64,000 nt of DNA from Paenibacillus sp. OK003 (GCF_900109515.1 NZ_FOBD01000024.1:1-64000); one strand, 5' to 3'. Shown: positions 16,700 to 24,723, counted from the first letter of the stretch. Made by a program: numbers and translations. The notes: a model not told the origin generated them from the sequence alone.

Positions 16700-16933
16700 T
16701 TAACTGATGGGTTGAACGGGAATGGTGTGCAGATGCTCCTGCGCGATTTGAATTAATTCTTCCTGCTTGGCAGGTTCCGTGTTCTTCCAGATCATTTCGA
16801 AAATGGCACCAAGTCCGGGTAATGCTGCTTCCGGTCCATCTACAGAACCTTCGATCATCTCCCGGAGCTGATCATCACTTTTATCATGAACCTTATGAAC
16901 AATCGCTTCACGCAGGCTTAATGTAATGGGCAT
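16700..16933 (-). CDS. sspI: Small acid-soluble spore protein SspI
   Basis: 77 residues, beginning MPITLSLREAIVHKVHDKSD and containing LPGLGAIFEMIWKN, the conserved core of SspI. Minor SASP made in the forespore. GGAGGGA lies 6 bases upstream of the ATG. In B. subtilis sspI neighbours ysgA and pheST; here a Ktr gene and ysgA follow on the opposite strand. Confidence 0.9.
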   Translation of the reverse strand: MPITLSLREAIVHKVHDKSDDQLREMIEGSVDGPEAALPGLGAIFEMIWKNTEPAKQEELIQIAQEHLHTIPVQPIS

Positions 16934-17117
16934 CGCAAGTCCCTCCTCGTATATTCGGCTGCTCTAATACTGTTCCCTGGGAAGCGTGAGCGCATTCAAG
17001 TTTATTGGGCTTTGTGGTATACTACGAAGGATATTTAAGTAAACATTCACCCTTTAATTGAAAAATGGACTACCAATAGATGCGTAATGCTGAAGTGCAG
17101 CGGGAGGTTAGACCCTA

Positions 17118-17780
17118 ATGGCAAAAAAACAATATGCCGTCATTGGCATGGGACGGTTCGGATCAAGTGTAGCCAATGCGCTGAGCGGCATGGGATTCGA
17201 CGTACTGGCCATTGATGCGGACGAGCAGCGGACCCAGGAAATGTCCAATGTGGTGACTCATGCCGTATCGGCAGATTCGACGGACGAAGAAGCGCTTCGT
17301 GCGCTGGGCATACGGAATTTTGATGTCGTCGTTGTGGCGATTGGTGAAGATATTCAGTCGAGTATTCTCACGACCCTTATTCTGAAGGATATGGGTGTAC
17401 CTGTTCTGATTGTAAAAGCACAAAATGAGCTTCATGGTAAAGTATTGCAGAAGATCGGAGCGGACAAGGTAATTTATCCTGAGCGGGATATGGGACTACG
17501 CGTAGCCCATCATCTGACATCTCCAAACATTCTCGATTACATCGAGTTATCTGAGGATTACAGCATTTTGGAGATGAGAGCGTCCGAGCAAATGATTGGT
17601 AAAAATCTGCTGGAGCTAAATATTCGTGCACGTTTTGGGTGTAACGTGATGGCGATCCGGAGTGGGAATTCGATGAATATCTCTCCGTATGCGGAGGATC
17701 GGATTTCGGACGGGGATGTGCTGATCATTGTTGGTCACAAGGACCATTTGACGAAAATGGAGCTTGCGTATCCAAAGTGA
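17118..17780 (+). CDS. Ktr/Trk potassium channel regulatory subunit
   Basis: 220 residues: RCK_N Rossmann domain with GMGRFGSS near 10-17 and acidic residue at the end of the second strand (AIDADEQ), then RCK_C (about 138-220). This is the KtrA/KtrC type that gates KtrB/KtrD potassium channels in response to nucleotide (ATP/ADP, c-di-AMP in Bacillus). No channel gene is adjacent. GGGAGGTT lies 9 bases upstream of the ATG. KtrA versus KtrC cannot be told apart here. Confidence 0.9.
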   Translation: MAKKQYAVIGMGRFGSSVANALSGMGFDVLAIDADEQRTQEMSNVVTHAVSADSTDEEALRALGIRNFDVVVVAIGEDIQSSILTTLILKDMGVPVLIVKAQNELHGKVLQKIGADKVIYPERDMGLRVAHHLTSPNILDYIELSEDYSILEMRASEQMIGKNLLELNIRARFGCNVMAIRSGNSMNISPYAEDRISDGDVLIIVGHKDHLTKMELAYPK

Positions 17781-17883
17781 TAAGTATAATGTGATGGGAT
17801 GATGGAGCAATCTTTGGTCGAAAAATCTTAATACGTCATGTAATATGTTGATAAAAAATCCCGCAGACGGGAAGGATGGAAAG

Positions 17884-18672
17884 ATGGATATTGTATCACC
17901 GCAAAATACACGTGTGAAGGAATGGGCACAGCTGCTGGAGAAAAAGCACCGTAACCGTCAACATAAATATATTATTGAAGGTATTCATCTCGTACAGGAA
18001 GCGCTGCGTGCCGGGGCAGATCTGGAATGCATCGTTTACGATGGGGAGCAGGGTGTACCCAAGGAACTGGCTGGACTGGAGGCTCCACTTCAGCGTGTGG
18101 AATGGATCAGTGTATCTCCAGCGGTTATCGCCAAGTGTACGGATACGATGACACCCCAACCTGTTTTTGCCGTTGTACATAAAGGTCTTGAGGCGCTTCA
18201 AAGCTTGTTGTCTTCTTCCAAGGGGCTGGTCGTGGTATTGGACAATGTTCAGGACCCCGGTAATGTGGGAACCATTATTCGTAGTGCAGATGCAGCTGGT
18301 GCAGCTGGAGTTGTACTTGGCGCGGGCTGTGCTGATGTGTATAACCCTAAGACGATTCGTTCGACGATGGGGTCATTGTTTCATTTGCCCATTGTGGAGG
18401 GCCAGTTGGAGTCGTTGCTTCCCGAAGCGAAGGCTGCGGGCGTGAAGTTGGTTAGTACGTCTTTGCAGGCAGAGTATTCGTGCTACAGTTATGATTTTAC
18501 ACAATCGGTATGGCTTGTGATTGGCAACGAAGGTAAAGGTATCTCAGACGCTACGGCACGTTTGGTGGATGATGCGATTACGATCCCGATGCAAGGACAG
18601 GCAGAATCGCTTAACGCGGCAATGGCGGCAACGATTTTGCTGTTTGAGGCGATGAGGCAGCGGATGGTGTAG
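17884..18672 (+). CDS. ysgA: TrmH/SpoU-family RNA 2'-O-methyltransferase (YsgA-like)
   Basis: 262 residues. N-terminal substrate-binding domain (about 5-95; VKEWAQLLEKKHRNRQHKYI) and a SPOUT methyltransferase domain with motif 1 (NVQDPGNVGTIIRSADA), motif 2 (GNEGKGIS) and motif 3 (SLNAAMAATILLFE). It methylates rRNA or tRNA; the target is unknown. The start at 17884 has AAGGATGG 4-7 bases upstream, better than an ATG at 17845. In B. subtilis ysgA precedes pheST; here pheST is absent and a structured leader follows. Confidence 0.88.
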   Translation: MDIVSPQNTRVKEWAQLLEKKHRNRQHKYIIEGIHLVQEALRAGADLECIVYDGEQGVPKELAGLEAPLQRVEWISVSPAVIAKCTDTMTPQPVFAVVHKGLEALQSLLSSSKGLVVVLDNVQDPGNVGTIIRSADAAGAAGVVLGAGCADVYNPKTIRSTMGSLFHLPIVEGQLESLLPEAKAAGVKLVSTSLQAEYSCYSYDFTQSVWLVIGNEGKGISDATARLVDDAITIPMQGQAESLNAAMAATILLFEAMRQRMV

Positions 18673-18758
18673 GAGAAGAAAATTGAAATTTCTATTCAAG
18701 TACTGTGTATAATTTTAAGAAAATGTAAACTTGTGTATACATTTGAGGGTTAAATGGG

Positions 18759-18764
18759 TATAAT
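18759..18764 (+). promoter_or_regulatory. -10 element of the structured leader at 18.77 kb
   Basis: TATAAT, placing a transcription start near 18771, exactly where the first hairpin begins. A second TATAAT lies at 18708-18713. No convincing -35 at standard spacing (TTGTGT 18731-18736 is 22 bases away). Confidence 0.5.
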
Positions 18765-18879
18765 ATAAGTGTAGCACATATTTAATGTGACTACTGAAAA
18801 ATACGCGAAAGGCAGTATCTTTGCCGGCACTTTGCGTACCGCGCCGGGCGGCACTATCCATTTAATGGAGTGTAAAACA

Positions 18880-18927
18880 ATGAAGGCGTATCTACGTCAC
18901 AACCTACGCAATTGGGCGTTGTGTTGA
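18880..18927 (+). CDS. Candidate 15-residue leader peptide inside the structured leader
   Basis: ATG to TGA encodes MKAYLRHNLRNWALC. GGAG at 18867-18870 is 9 bases upstream and lies in the 3' arm of the 18852-18872 hairpin, so its translation could be masked. The coding region itself forms the CACAAC/GTTGTG hairpin. Short leader peptides followed by an intrinsic terminator are typical of ribosome-dependent attenuation. A chance ORF of this length is possible. Confidence 0.4.
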   Translation: MKAYLRHNLRNWALC

Positions 18928-18981
18928 CTTGGTCCATCCCGCAGGGAGAAGGTACCCTGCCGTTGCCGGATTACTTTTCGT

Positions 18982-19012
18982 GAAACGACCTTGATCATAT
19001 CAAGGTCGTTTC
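18982..19012 (+). terminator. Terminator between the leader RNA and the nuclease-like gene
   Basis: GAAACGACCTTGAT pairs perfectly with ATCAAGGTCGTTTC across the 3-base loop CAT. The following TCATTATT is only a fair U tract. The following gene's AGGAG starts at 19021, so this hairpin would decide whether the gene is transcribed. Confidence 0.8.
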
Positions 19013-19033
19013 TCATTATTAGGAGATAATATT

Positions 19034-19633
19034 GTGTCATTATCTGTTTCTGATTTACTTACAATAGATTATATTCCAGAGCCGGAAGACCTCTCATTAC
19101 AAACAATAGCTTTGTTTTATGAGGAACATTTAATGAACAAACAATTTTTATTTAGAGTGAAGCATAAGGTAGGCGAGATAAGAATCCGTTTTGAAGAGGG
19201 AACATTACCTCATCTAATGGCAATACATAAATTTATTAATGGTCAGGCAGGTAAGTCATTAATCGCACATCGAGGTATGATAAACGGACAAATAACTTTA
19301 GAATCCTTAAAACAAATGAATGTAGGTTCATACGAGAAGTTTAAGTATAGGATGACCTCACTCCCTTTGATTCATCAAATTGTAAATTGTGATATAGCGA
19401 AACCCACATTCATTGAATTAGATCCTAGAGAAAACGAAGCTAGGGCCAATTGGCAGGTATCAAATAAACAGTATGGAAAAATGTTTGTTCAACTTAAACT
19501 TCGCCTTGTAAAGGATGGATACCCAAATTGCTTTGCTCCTGTTTCTATCGAAATAAATAGGCAGCTACCACCAAAAAAACGGATAGGGGTAAAAGAAATT
19601 ATTGAATTACCATTTGGGGACGGATGGCAATAA
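19034..19633 (+). CDS. Possible PBECR-type (barnase/EndoU/ColicinE5/RelE-like) nuclease
   Basis: 199 residues, no signal or membrane segment. The segment FRVKHKVGEIRIRFEEGTLPHLMAIHKFI (about residues 38-66; basic strand, then FEE..LPHL..IHK helix) followed by a GxIT segment resembles the phage-linked PBECR4 nuclease domain; this is from memory of the pattern only. Basic C-terminus. The GTG start has AGGAG 8 bases upstream. It is visibly more AT-rich than its neighbours and stands where pheS would follow ysgA in Bacillus, both signs of acquisition. A structured leader and terminator lie directly upstream. If the domain call is wrong it is an orphan gene. Confidence 0.4.
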   Translation: MSLSVSDLLTIDYIPEPEDLSLQTIALFYEEHLMNKQFLFRVKHKVGEIRIRFEEGTLPHLMAIHKFINGQAGKSLIAHRGMINGQITLESLKQMNVGSYEKFKYRMTSLPLIHQIVNCDIAKPTFIELDPRENEARANWQVSNKQYGKMFVQLKLRLVKDGYPNCFAPVSIEINRQLPPKKRIGVKEIIELPFGDGWQ

Positions 19634-19675
19634 AGAACTTATATTTTTTATAATATAGAATGGAACAAAAAAATC

Positions 19676-19718
19676 AGCTTATTCCAACTCGAACGGCGAG
19701 TGAGGAATGAGCTTTTTT
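19676..19718 (+). terminator. Terminator after the nuclease-like gene
   Basis: AGCTTATTCC pairs with GGAATGAGCT (one G-U), with CTCG/CGAG at the loop, then T7. It isolates the leader-nuclease unit from the sigma factor gene. Confidence 0.85.
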
Positions 19719-19800
19719 TATGTTCTGGAAATTTGAAATAAATAAATCGAACGATATGGAGCTGGTATGCCAATATATAGTGTAAGGAGGAAGGGGATGG

Positions 19801-20391
19801 ATGATGAGTGAGGCAGAAAAGTACATAAAACTTGTGGAATTAACCCGGACTGGCAATTACGAAGCATACGGAGAGTTATATGAGCTAACGGTGATGGATG
19901 TGTATCGCACTGTCCGTTTTCTGATTCGTGACTCATCTGACGCGGAAGATCTGGTACAGGAAATCTATATTCAGGCTTACCGTTCCTTGGAGCGTTACGA
20001 TTCGGAGAGAGCGTTTCGTCCATGGTTAATGGGTGTGACGATGCGGCAGGTTCGAAGTTACCGGCGCAGACGGATGACACAATTTCGTTTTAGCAAGCGG
20101 CTGGAGAAGTCTGATACGGGGCTGGAGTATGATTTTTCCGGTGACTTAATCAACAAACTGGCAAATCGTCCTTTGCTTGAACAGGTGCACCGCTTGCCAT
20201 ACAAGCTCCAGCAGGCCATCACTCTTCACTATTTGAACGAGTATACGCAAGAGGAGATTTCATGCATATTGGACATTCCGCTAGGAACGGTGAAATCTCG
20301 TATTCATGCGGCATTAACCAAGCTGAGGCAGAATCAGAAGTTGGACCTAGGGATTCGGGGAAAGGTGGAGGATTTGCATGAATCTCGATGA
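19801..20391 (+). CDS. ECF-type RNA polymerase sigma factor
   Basis: 196 residues. Region 2 (DAEDLVQEIYIQAYRSLERY, about 40-65, plus RPWLMGVTMRQVRSYRRRR) and region 4 helix-turn-helix (YTQEEISCILDIPLGTVKSR, about 150-175). AAGGAGG lies 10 bases before the first ATG; a second ATG follows immediately and may be used. It overlaps the next gene by 14 bases, the usual layout for a sigma factor with its cognate anti-sigma factor. Confidence 0.9.
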   Translation: MMSEAEKYIKLVELTRTGNYEAYGELYELTVMDVYRTVRFLIRDSSDAEDLVQEIYIQAYRSLERYDSERAFRPWLMGVTMRQVRSYRRRRMTQFRFSKRLEKSDTGLEYDFSGDLINKLANRPLLEQVHRLPYKLQQAITLHYLNEYTQEEISCILDIPLGTVKSRIHAALTKLRQNQKLDLGIRGKVEDLHESR

Positions 20392-21139
20392 ACAGCTGCG
20401 AACAACCTACAAGGAAGAGACCAAAGACTGGAACATTTCTGATAGAACAAAACATAAAATCTTGCATGCTATTCGAAGTGAATCACGTTTTAAAAAAAAT
20501 CAAAAAAAATGGCTGGTTACTGTGCTGCTGGCTGCTGTGCTCATCATCCCTACTGGAGCCTATGCGGGGTATACCTATTTGGCTAACGAAATGTATGGTT
20601 CACAGGAAAATATATCAGCGGTGGGTGGAACATCGGAGGATTATATGAGACTGGAAGAGAAGCTCCAGACAGCCAAAGCACATTTAAGTGAGGAGGAATT
20701 CATTCAATTTATGGATCTGATGAAGCAAATGGGGCAAATGGCTTTGAAGTATGCGGATCAACAGGGAGAGATGCATCCTGAGCAATGGAGTGTCACAGAA
20801 CAGACGGAATTTAATCGTCTTACTGCAGAACTGGAACCGTTTTTTAAAAAGCTGGAAGCAGCAAGTGTAGACTCTCCAAAAGAACCTTTGGACCAGGAGC
20901 AATTTTGGAAGGAACAGCTAGCAATGGCAGAGACGAAGTTTTCCAAGGAGCAGTTTACCGAGTTCAAATCGTTGTATGAACAGATGAAGCACTATGAAGC
21001 CATGGTGATGGATCAGGATGGGAACATCCATGAAGAACGATTGTCTGCGGAGCAGAAGAAAGAACTGAAGCAGGTACGTGAGCAGATTTTTCCCTTCTTG
21101 GAGAAGTTGGGACTGGATGTACGCAAACCGGGGGAGTAG
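20378..21139 (+). CDS. Probable anti-sigma factor (membrane protein, DUF3600-like)
   Basis: 253 residues: a 40-residue cytoplasmic N-terminus, one transmembrane helix (about 45-63, KKWLVTVLLAAVLIIPTGAYAG) and an extracytoplasmic, charged helical region with two similar blocks (LSEEEFIQFMDLMKQMGQMA and FSKEQFTEFKSLYEQMKHYE). Overlap with the ECF gene and this topology argue for an anti-sigma factor sensing the envelope. GGTGGAGGA precedes the ATG. Confidence 0.75.
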   Translation: MNLDEQLRTTYKEETKDWNISDRTKHKILHAIRSESRFKKNQKKWLVTVLLAAVLIIPTGAYAGYTYLANEMYGSQENISAVGGTSEDYMRLEEKLQTAKAHLSEEEFIQFMDLMKQMGQMALKYADQQGEMHPEQWSVTEQTEFNRLTAELEPFFKKLEAASVDSPKEPLDQEQFWKEQLAMAETKFSKEQFTEFKSLYEQMKHYEAMVMDQDGNIHEERLSAEQKKELKQVREQIFPFLEKLGLDVRKPGE

Positions 21140-21162
21140 CTTAAGTAGTGTTCAGGAGCTGA

Positions 21163-21199
21163 GGAGCGAAAGGATGCCATACCTTTTGCTCCTTTTTTT
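21163..21199 (+). terminator. Terminator after the sigma/anti-sigma operon
   Basis: GGAGC-AAAGG pairs with CCTTT-GCTCC, followed by T7. Confidence 0.85.
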
Positions 21200-21352
21200 A
21201 TTGGATGACCTTCCTGACCTTTTAATCTCCCCTGTACTTTCAGTCGATACTGATGCGGCGGGGTGTCTGTTGCATTGCGGAAGAATTTGCAAAAGTAAGA
21301 CGGGCTGGACATGCCTACACGGTGGCCAATTTTCGGAATAGTATATGCTGTA
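21200..21352 (-). pseudogene. Remnant of an AraC-family regulator (C-terminal piece)
   Basis: The minus strand reads AYTIPKIGHRVGMSSPSYFCKF... then RNATDTPPHQYRLKVQGRL, the second helix-turn-helix and end of an AraC protein (SxSYFxKxFxxxxGxTPxxYR). Nothing upstream in frame continues the protein, so only the last ~45 residues survive. Confidence 0.65.
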
Positions 21353-21376
21353 CCTGTGAGTAATACACAAGCATGA

Positions 21377-21508
21377 CGAATACGGGTTGCTGACGACTTA
21401 CCGGATGTTATTCATGTGGGTCATGCACGGCAAGTGGAGAATGTGCTAAACGCCGTAGAGACAGGATCACCCCTTCTGGTGGATGGGAAGAGTGGCTTCT
21501 CTAATTAA
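21377..21508 (+). pseudogene. Remnant of a Gfo/Idh/MocA oxidoreductase (C-terminal piece)
   Basis: The plus strand reads RIRVADDLPDVIHVGHARQV and then NVLNAVETGSPLLVDGKSG before a stop at 21506-21508. The pattern 'H..Q..N.L.A...G.PLLVDG..G' is the conserved C-terminal end of this sugar-oxidoreductase family. No N-terminal part remains. Confidence 0.65.
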
Positions 21509-21779
21509 CCCTAAGTAGGTTATCTCATGGACAAGGCAGAATCCGACGTAACTACGACATATTGGCAGGCTGTCATGCAGAAGCTGGAAAACAAATTGCC
21601 AGAGATGAAAAAAACATTGGAGATACATGTCCTCATTTAGACGGTGATGATGGGAAGTATGATAACATCAACACTGATTGGTTGGTTTCAGATTTCTAGC
21701 CGGGTATGCTGTGGATTATGTACAATATGTTATGATAGAAAATATACCAGGACGAGGCATGGTCGTGGAATGAAATTTC

Positions 21780-22366
21780 GGAGCACTAATTTATAAGACC
21801 AACCCCGAATCTTCATCGCGTTTAACCGAGGTTCATCCAGATACACCGTATGAAAGGAATATTTTCTATGTAGAGCCCATTGTAATGGAACGATATTTGG
21901 AAGCGTTCCCGGACCGCCGTGCTTTTTTTCGAGGTTGTGGAAAGATAGGAATCAACAGCAGGTTTTGGATTTGAGTTCATCTATGGAGCAGGAGGAACAT
22001 GCGAGGCAAACACACTTGGTCGAATCACGTCAATTAAGACATGCGGAGAAGATGATGCATTGGATTGAAGAGCACTACATAGATGAAATCAGACTGGATC
22101 ATATGGCGAATGATATTCATTTATCCAAGTCTTATGCTTCCCGTATCTTTCAGCCAGAAACAGGAAGCAGTATTACGGACTGCGTCACCGCCCGAAGACT
22201 CAAGCAGGCATATCTTCTGCTGGAAACGACAACTCTTTCCGTTGAAGATATTGGCAGACGAGCTGGATTTCCCAATGGATCTTATTTCATTCAATTATTT
22301 CGCAATTCGGCGGGAACGACTCCGCTACAGTATTGGCAGTATTTTGAACGCAGCAGCAGATATTAA
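21780..22366 (+). pseudogene. Frameshifted AraC-family transcriptional regulator
   Basis: Frame 1 (21780-21929) reads GALIYKTNPESSSRLTEVHP...EAFPDRRAFF, cupin-like sensor sequence. At the T7 run 21923-21929 the frame must shift to continue into LWKDRNQQQVLDLSSSMEQE... and a complete AraC DNA-binding domain (about 22030-22360; MANDIHLSKSYASRIFQ, VEDIGRRAGFPNGSYFIQLF). One extra T restores a continuous protein. Further upstream an in-frame TGA (about 21771) interrupts any N-terminal extension. So it is either inactivated or a homopolymer sequencing error. The C-terminal part alone (from about 21935) could still bind DNA if translated. Confidence 0.7.
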
Positions 22367-22409
22367 ATAACATGAAAGTAACTGCTGATGTTATTAAAAG
22401 TATCGTCAG

Positions 22410-22730
22410 CTACAGCCACTTATCGGCCCACCGTTCCACGGCGCTTAATGCGCGCCCCAGCTCTGTGCCTTTTCGTGACAACATATATTCTGTCCTAACA
22501 GGGCGTTCCGTAACCACATGACGGACGACAAGTCCCTCTTCCTCCAGTTCCTTCATCCGTTCATTAAGTACCCGTTTGCTCAGGTCCGGAATATAAGCGT
22601 GAATTTCACTGAATCGTTTGGGTTCTTCCATCAATGTATGAATAATGAGGGCTACCCATTTCCGGCCAATGATCTGATAAGACTGTTCCACCTTTTCGCA
22701 TATTTGCTTGGCATTCTCATCATCGCTCAT
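22410..22730 (-). CDS. HxlR-family transcriptional regulator
   Basis: 106 residues, winged helix: IIGRKWVALIIHTLMEEPKR (about 20-39), FSEIHAYIPDLSKRVLNERM recognition helix, and LEEEGLVVRHV wing. One Cys near residue 11 (AKQICEKVEQ) is at the position of the redox-sensing Cys6 of YodB-like regulators. AGGAGCAC precedes the ATG. It has its own promoter region; the inverted-repeat operator at 12863-12900 is of the type this family binds, though 9.5 kb away. Confidence 0.9.
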   Translation of the reverse strand: MSDDENAKQICEKVEQSYQIIGRKWVALIIHTLMEEPKRFSEIHAYIPDLSKRVLNERMKELEEEGLVVRHVVTERPVRTEYMLSRKGTELGRALSAVERWADKWL

Positions 22731-23145
22731 AAATAGTGCTCCTTTGATTTAGTTATGCTTATTATAGCATTAGTATACTTATTGTAACCTGAGTGTCCAC
22801 ATGCCCTATGTGTAAAATGTCACATACCAATTGTTCTTAATGTTACCACATAAAGCGTTAACATTAAATAAAAACCCTATAAACACTGGTGTTCACAGGT
22901 TGGACACGATTGTTGACGAATTGTGACGACAGGTGTAAGATGGGAAACGTCAATTCAATTGGTTACAATTTATAACCTTGATTAAGGTTGTGGAGAGAAG
23001 GAATGTTCCATGTTTAATTCAGGTCAGATACACAAGCGGAGGTAAGGCGGGGAACTCCCCCACTAATTCCGTCTTTTGTCATGCTTGGATTTGAACATTT
23101 TGCAACATCATATACTATACTGCACAGATCACAGGAGGCACTCCA
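22731..23145 (+). promoter_or_regulatory. Intergenic region with promoter and long leader of zwf copy 2
   Basis: TTGACG (22913-22918), spacer 17, TAAGAT (22936-22941): a good SigA promoter, giving a leader of about 200 bases. The leader contains GGGGAACTCCCC (about 23050-23061) followed by CTTTTG, a weak hairpin. The left part (22740-22800) carries the minus-strand promoter of the HxlR gene. No gene seen. Confidence 0.55.
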
Positions 23146-24600
23146 ATGGATGCAATGACATTTGTCCTGTTCGGGGCAACAGGCGATTTAGCCAAACGCA
23201 AGATTTACCCTGCATTATATAACTTGTACATGGATCAGAAAATGCCGAAATCCTTCTCCGTTATCGGATTGGGACGACGTGAATTGTCGGATACGGACTT
23301 CCAGGTGAATGTTGAAAAGTCACTGCATGAATTCTCACGTCAGACGCCGGAAGAAGCATCTCAGGTTCGTGATTTCATTGGAGCTTTCCGTTATTGTTCT
23401 TTAAATAATACGAAGCTTGAAGATTACACTAAACTGTTGGAGTTGGTTCAACAGCGTGAAAAAGAGCTTAACATTCCCGAAAACCGCATGTTCTACATGT
23501 CGGTGGCACCGGAATTCTTTGAGCCAATCGCATTAAACATTCAAGAAAGTGGCCTGGGTAGCACTAAAGGCTGGAAGAAACTGATTATCGAAAAACCATT
23601 CGGACATGATTTGCAATCGGCTCGTGATCTGAACGAAAAACTCAGTAATACCTTTGCGGAAGAAGAAATTTACCGTATTGACCATTTCCTTGGTAAACCG
23701 ATGGTTCAAAATATTGAAACCCTCACTTACGCGAATCCGGTTATTCAGGCTTTGTGGTCCAACCGTTACATTGCCAACGTACAGATTACAGCAAGTGAAA
23801 CAGTTGGTGTTGAAGAACGTGCCGCGTATTATGACCAAAGCGGTGCCCTTCGTGACATGTTCCAAAACCATATGCTTCAGTTGCTGATGATGATTGGTTT
23901 GCATTTGCCAAAACGCTGCACACCGGAAGAAATTCAATTCAAAAAGCAGAAGATCGCTGAAGCTCTTCGTCCATTGACGAAAGAGAATATTGCTTCCGAA
24001 GTTGTTCGTGCCCAATACGCAGCAGGTGAGCTGCAAGGTACTTCTGTTGTTGGATATCTGGACGAGCCTGACATTCCAGCTGGTTCTCAGAATGAAACAT
24101 ATGTTGCCGCGAGACTGTGGATCGATGATCCATTCTGGAGTGAAGTTCCATTTTACATTCGTACAGGCAAACGCCTGGCTGAAAAATCAACCAGAATTGT
24201 TGTTGAATTCAAGGCTCCACTGAAAACAGGTCATGAATCCGAAAATACAACAGAGCCTAACCTGCTAACGATTGAAATTGGTCCGAAAGAAAGCATCTCG
24301 CTTCAATTAAATGCGAAAAACCCACTTAACCAAGGCGAAGTGGAACCGATGCATATGAGCTTTAACTCAGGTGAACGCAACATTCCGGAAGCTTACGAAA
24401 ACCTGATCTTTGACGCGATGCGTGGAGATTCTACATTCTTTGCTCACTGGAACGAAGTTGAACTGGCTTGGCAATGGGTACAGCCGATCTTGGAAGCATT
24501 CCAGGAGGGCAGTGTGCCACTCGATACGTACAGTGCAGGTTCGCAAGGACCGGAGTCAGCAGATCGTCTGATTGCAGAGAACGGCTACCGTTGGTGGTAA
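23146..24600 (+). CDS. zwf: Glucose-6-phosphate 1-dehydrogenase, copy 2
   Basis: 484 residues. NADP-binding GATGDLAKRKIYPALY (about 10-25), EKPFGHD, active site RIDHFLGKPMVQN (about 178-190) and the C-terminal AGSQGP motif are all intact. ACAGGAGG is 8 bases upstream of the ATG. It heads the set zwf-gnd-tal for the oxidative and part of the non-oxidative pentose phosphate pathway. Clearly diverged from copy 1 at 11140, so not a recent duplicate. Confidence 0.95.
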   Translation: MDAMTFVLFGATGDLAKRKIYPALYNLYMDQKMPKSFSVIGLGRRELSDTDFQVNVEKSLHEFSRQTPEEASQVRDFIGAFRYCSLNNTKLEDYTKLLELVQQREKELNIPENRMFYMSVAPEFFEPIALNIQESGLGSTKGWKKLIIEKPFGHDLQSARDLNEKLSNTFAEEEIYRIDHFLGKPMVQNIETLTYANPVIQALWSNRYIANVQITASETVGVEERAAYYDQSGALRDMFQNHMLQLLMMIGLHLPKRCTPEEIQFKKQKIAEALRPLTKENIASEVVRAQYAAGELQGTSVVGYLDEPDIPAGSQNETYVAARLWIDDPFWSEVPFYIRTGKRLAEKSTRIVVEFKAPLKTGHESENTTEPNLLTIEIGPKESISLQLNAKNPLNQGEVEPMHMSFNSGERNIPEAYENLIFDAMRGDSTFFAHWNEVELAWQWVQPILEAFQEGSVPLDTYSAGSQGPESADRLIAENGYRWW

Positions 24601-24701
24601 AAGTAATGTAAGAGCAGCATCAGAGAAGAGAACACTACAATTTATTCTGCTCGATAAATACAAATTTTTATGAAGTACACCGTTCCAATTTTGCATAAGT
24701 C

Positions 24702-24723
24702 CTTCCGGTAATACCCGGAAGGC
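24702..24723 (+). terminator. Hairpin after zwf copy 2
   Basis: CCTTCCGG, loop TAATA, CCGGAAGG; followed by CGCGAAAATTTTT, a poor U tract some bases away. It may be a terminator or mRNA-stabilising stem. Confidence 0.4.

Larger units (their letters stand above)
18771..19012 (+). ncRNA. Structured 5' leader or ncRNA of unknown class, with terminator
   Basis: About 240 bases. Visible helices in order: GTAG-CACAT/ATGTG-CTAC (18771-18794); TACGC/GCGTA (18802-18806, 18834-18838) with GGCA/TGCC inside; CAC-TCCAT/ATGGA-GTG (18852-18872); CACAAC/GTTGTG (18898-18903, 18918-18923); GCAGGG/CCCTGC (18941-18946, 18955-18960); a 14-bp terminator stem at 18982-19012. CGCGAAA (18804-18810) can also pair with TTTCGTG near 18976-18982, closing the whole. 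No T-box, S-box, TPP, lysine, ydaO, tmRNA or RNase P consensus was found. It ends 9 bases before the ribosome-binding site of the next gene, so it is either a riboregulator of that gene or an ncRNA paired with it. Confidence 0.6.

Noticed and set aside
18838..18852. ACCGCG and GGGCGG in the 18.8 kb leader as a T-box or ZTP riboswitch
   Set aside because: The AGGGUGG half of the T-box, the stem I motifs and the ZTP core are absent.
18771..18980. Type III toxin-antitoxin repeat array in the leader
   Set aside because: No tandem repeats of 30-40 bases are present. Only the gene layout resembles type III loci, so the class was not assigned.
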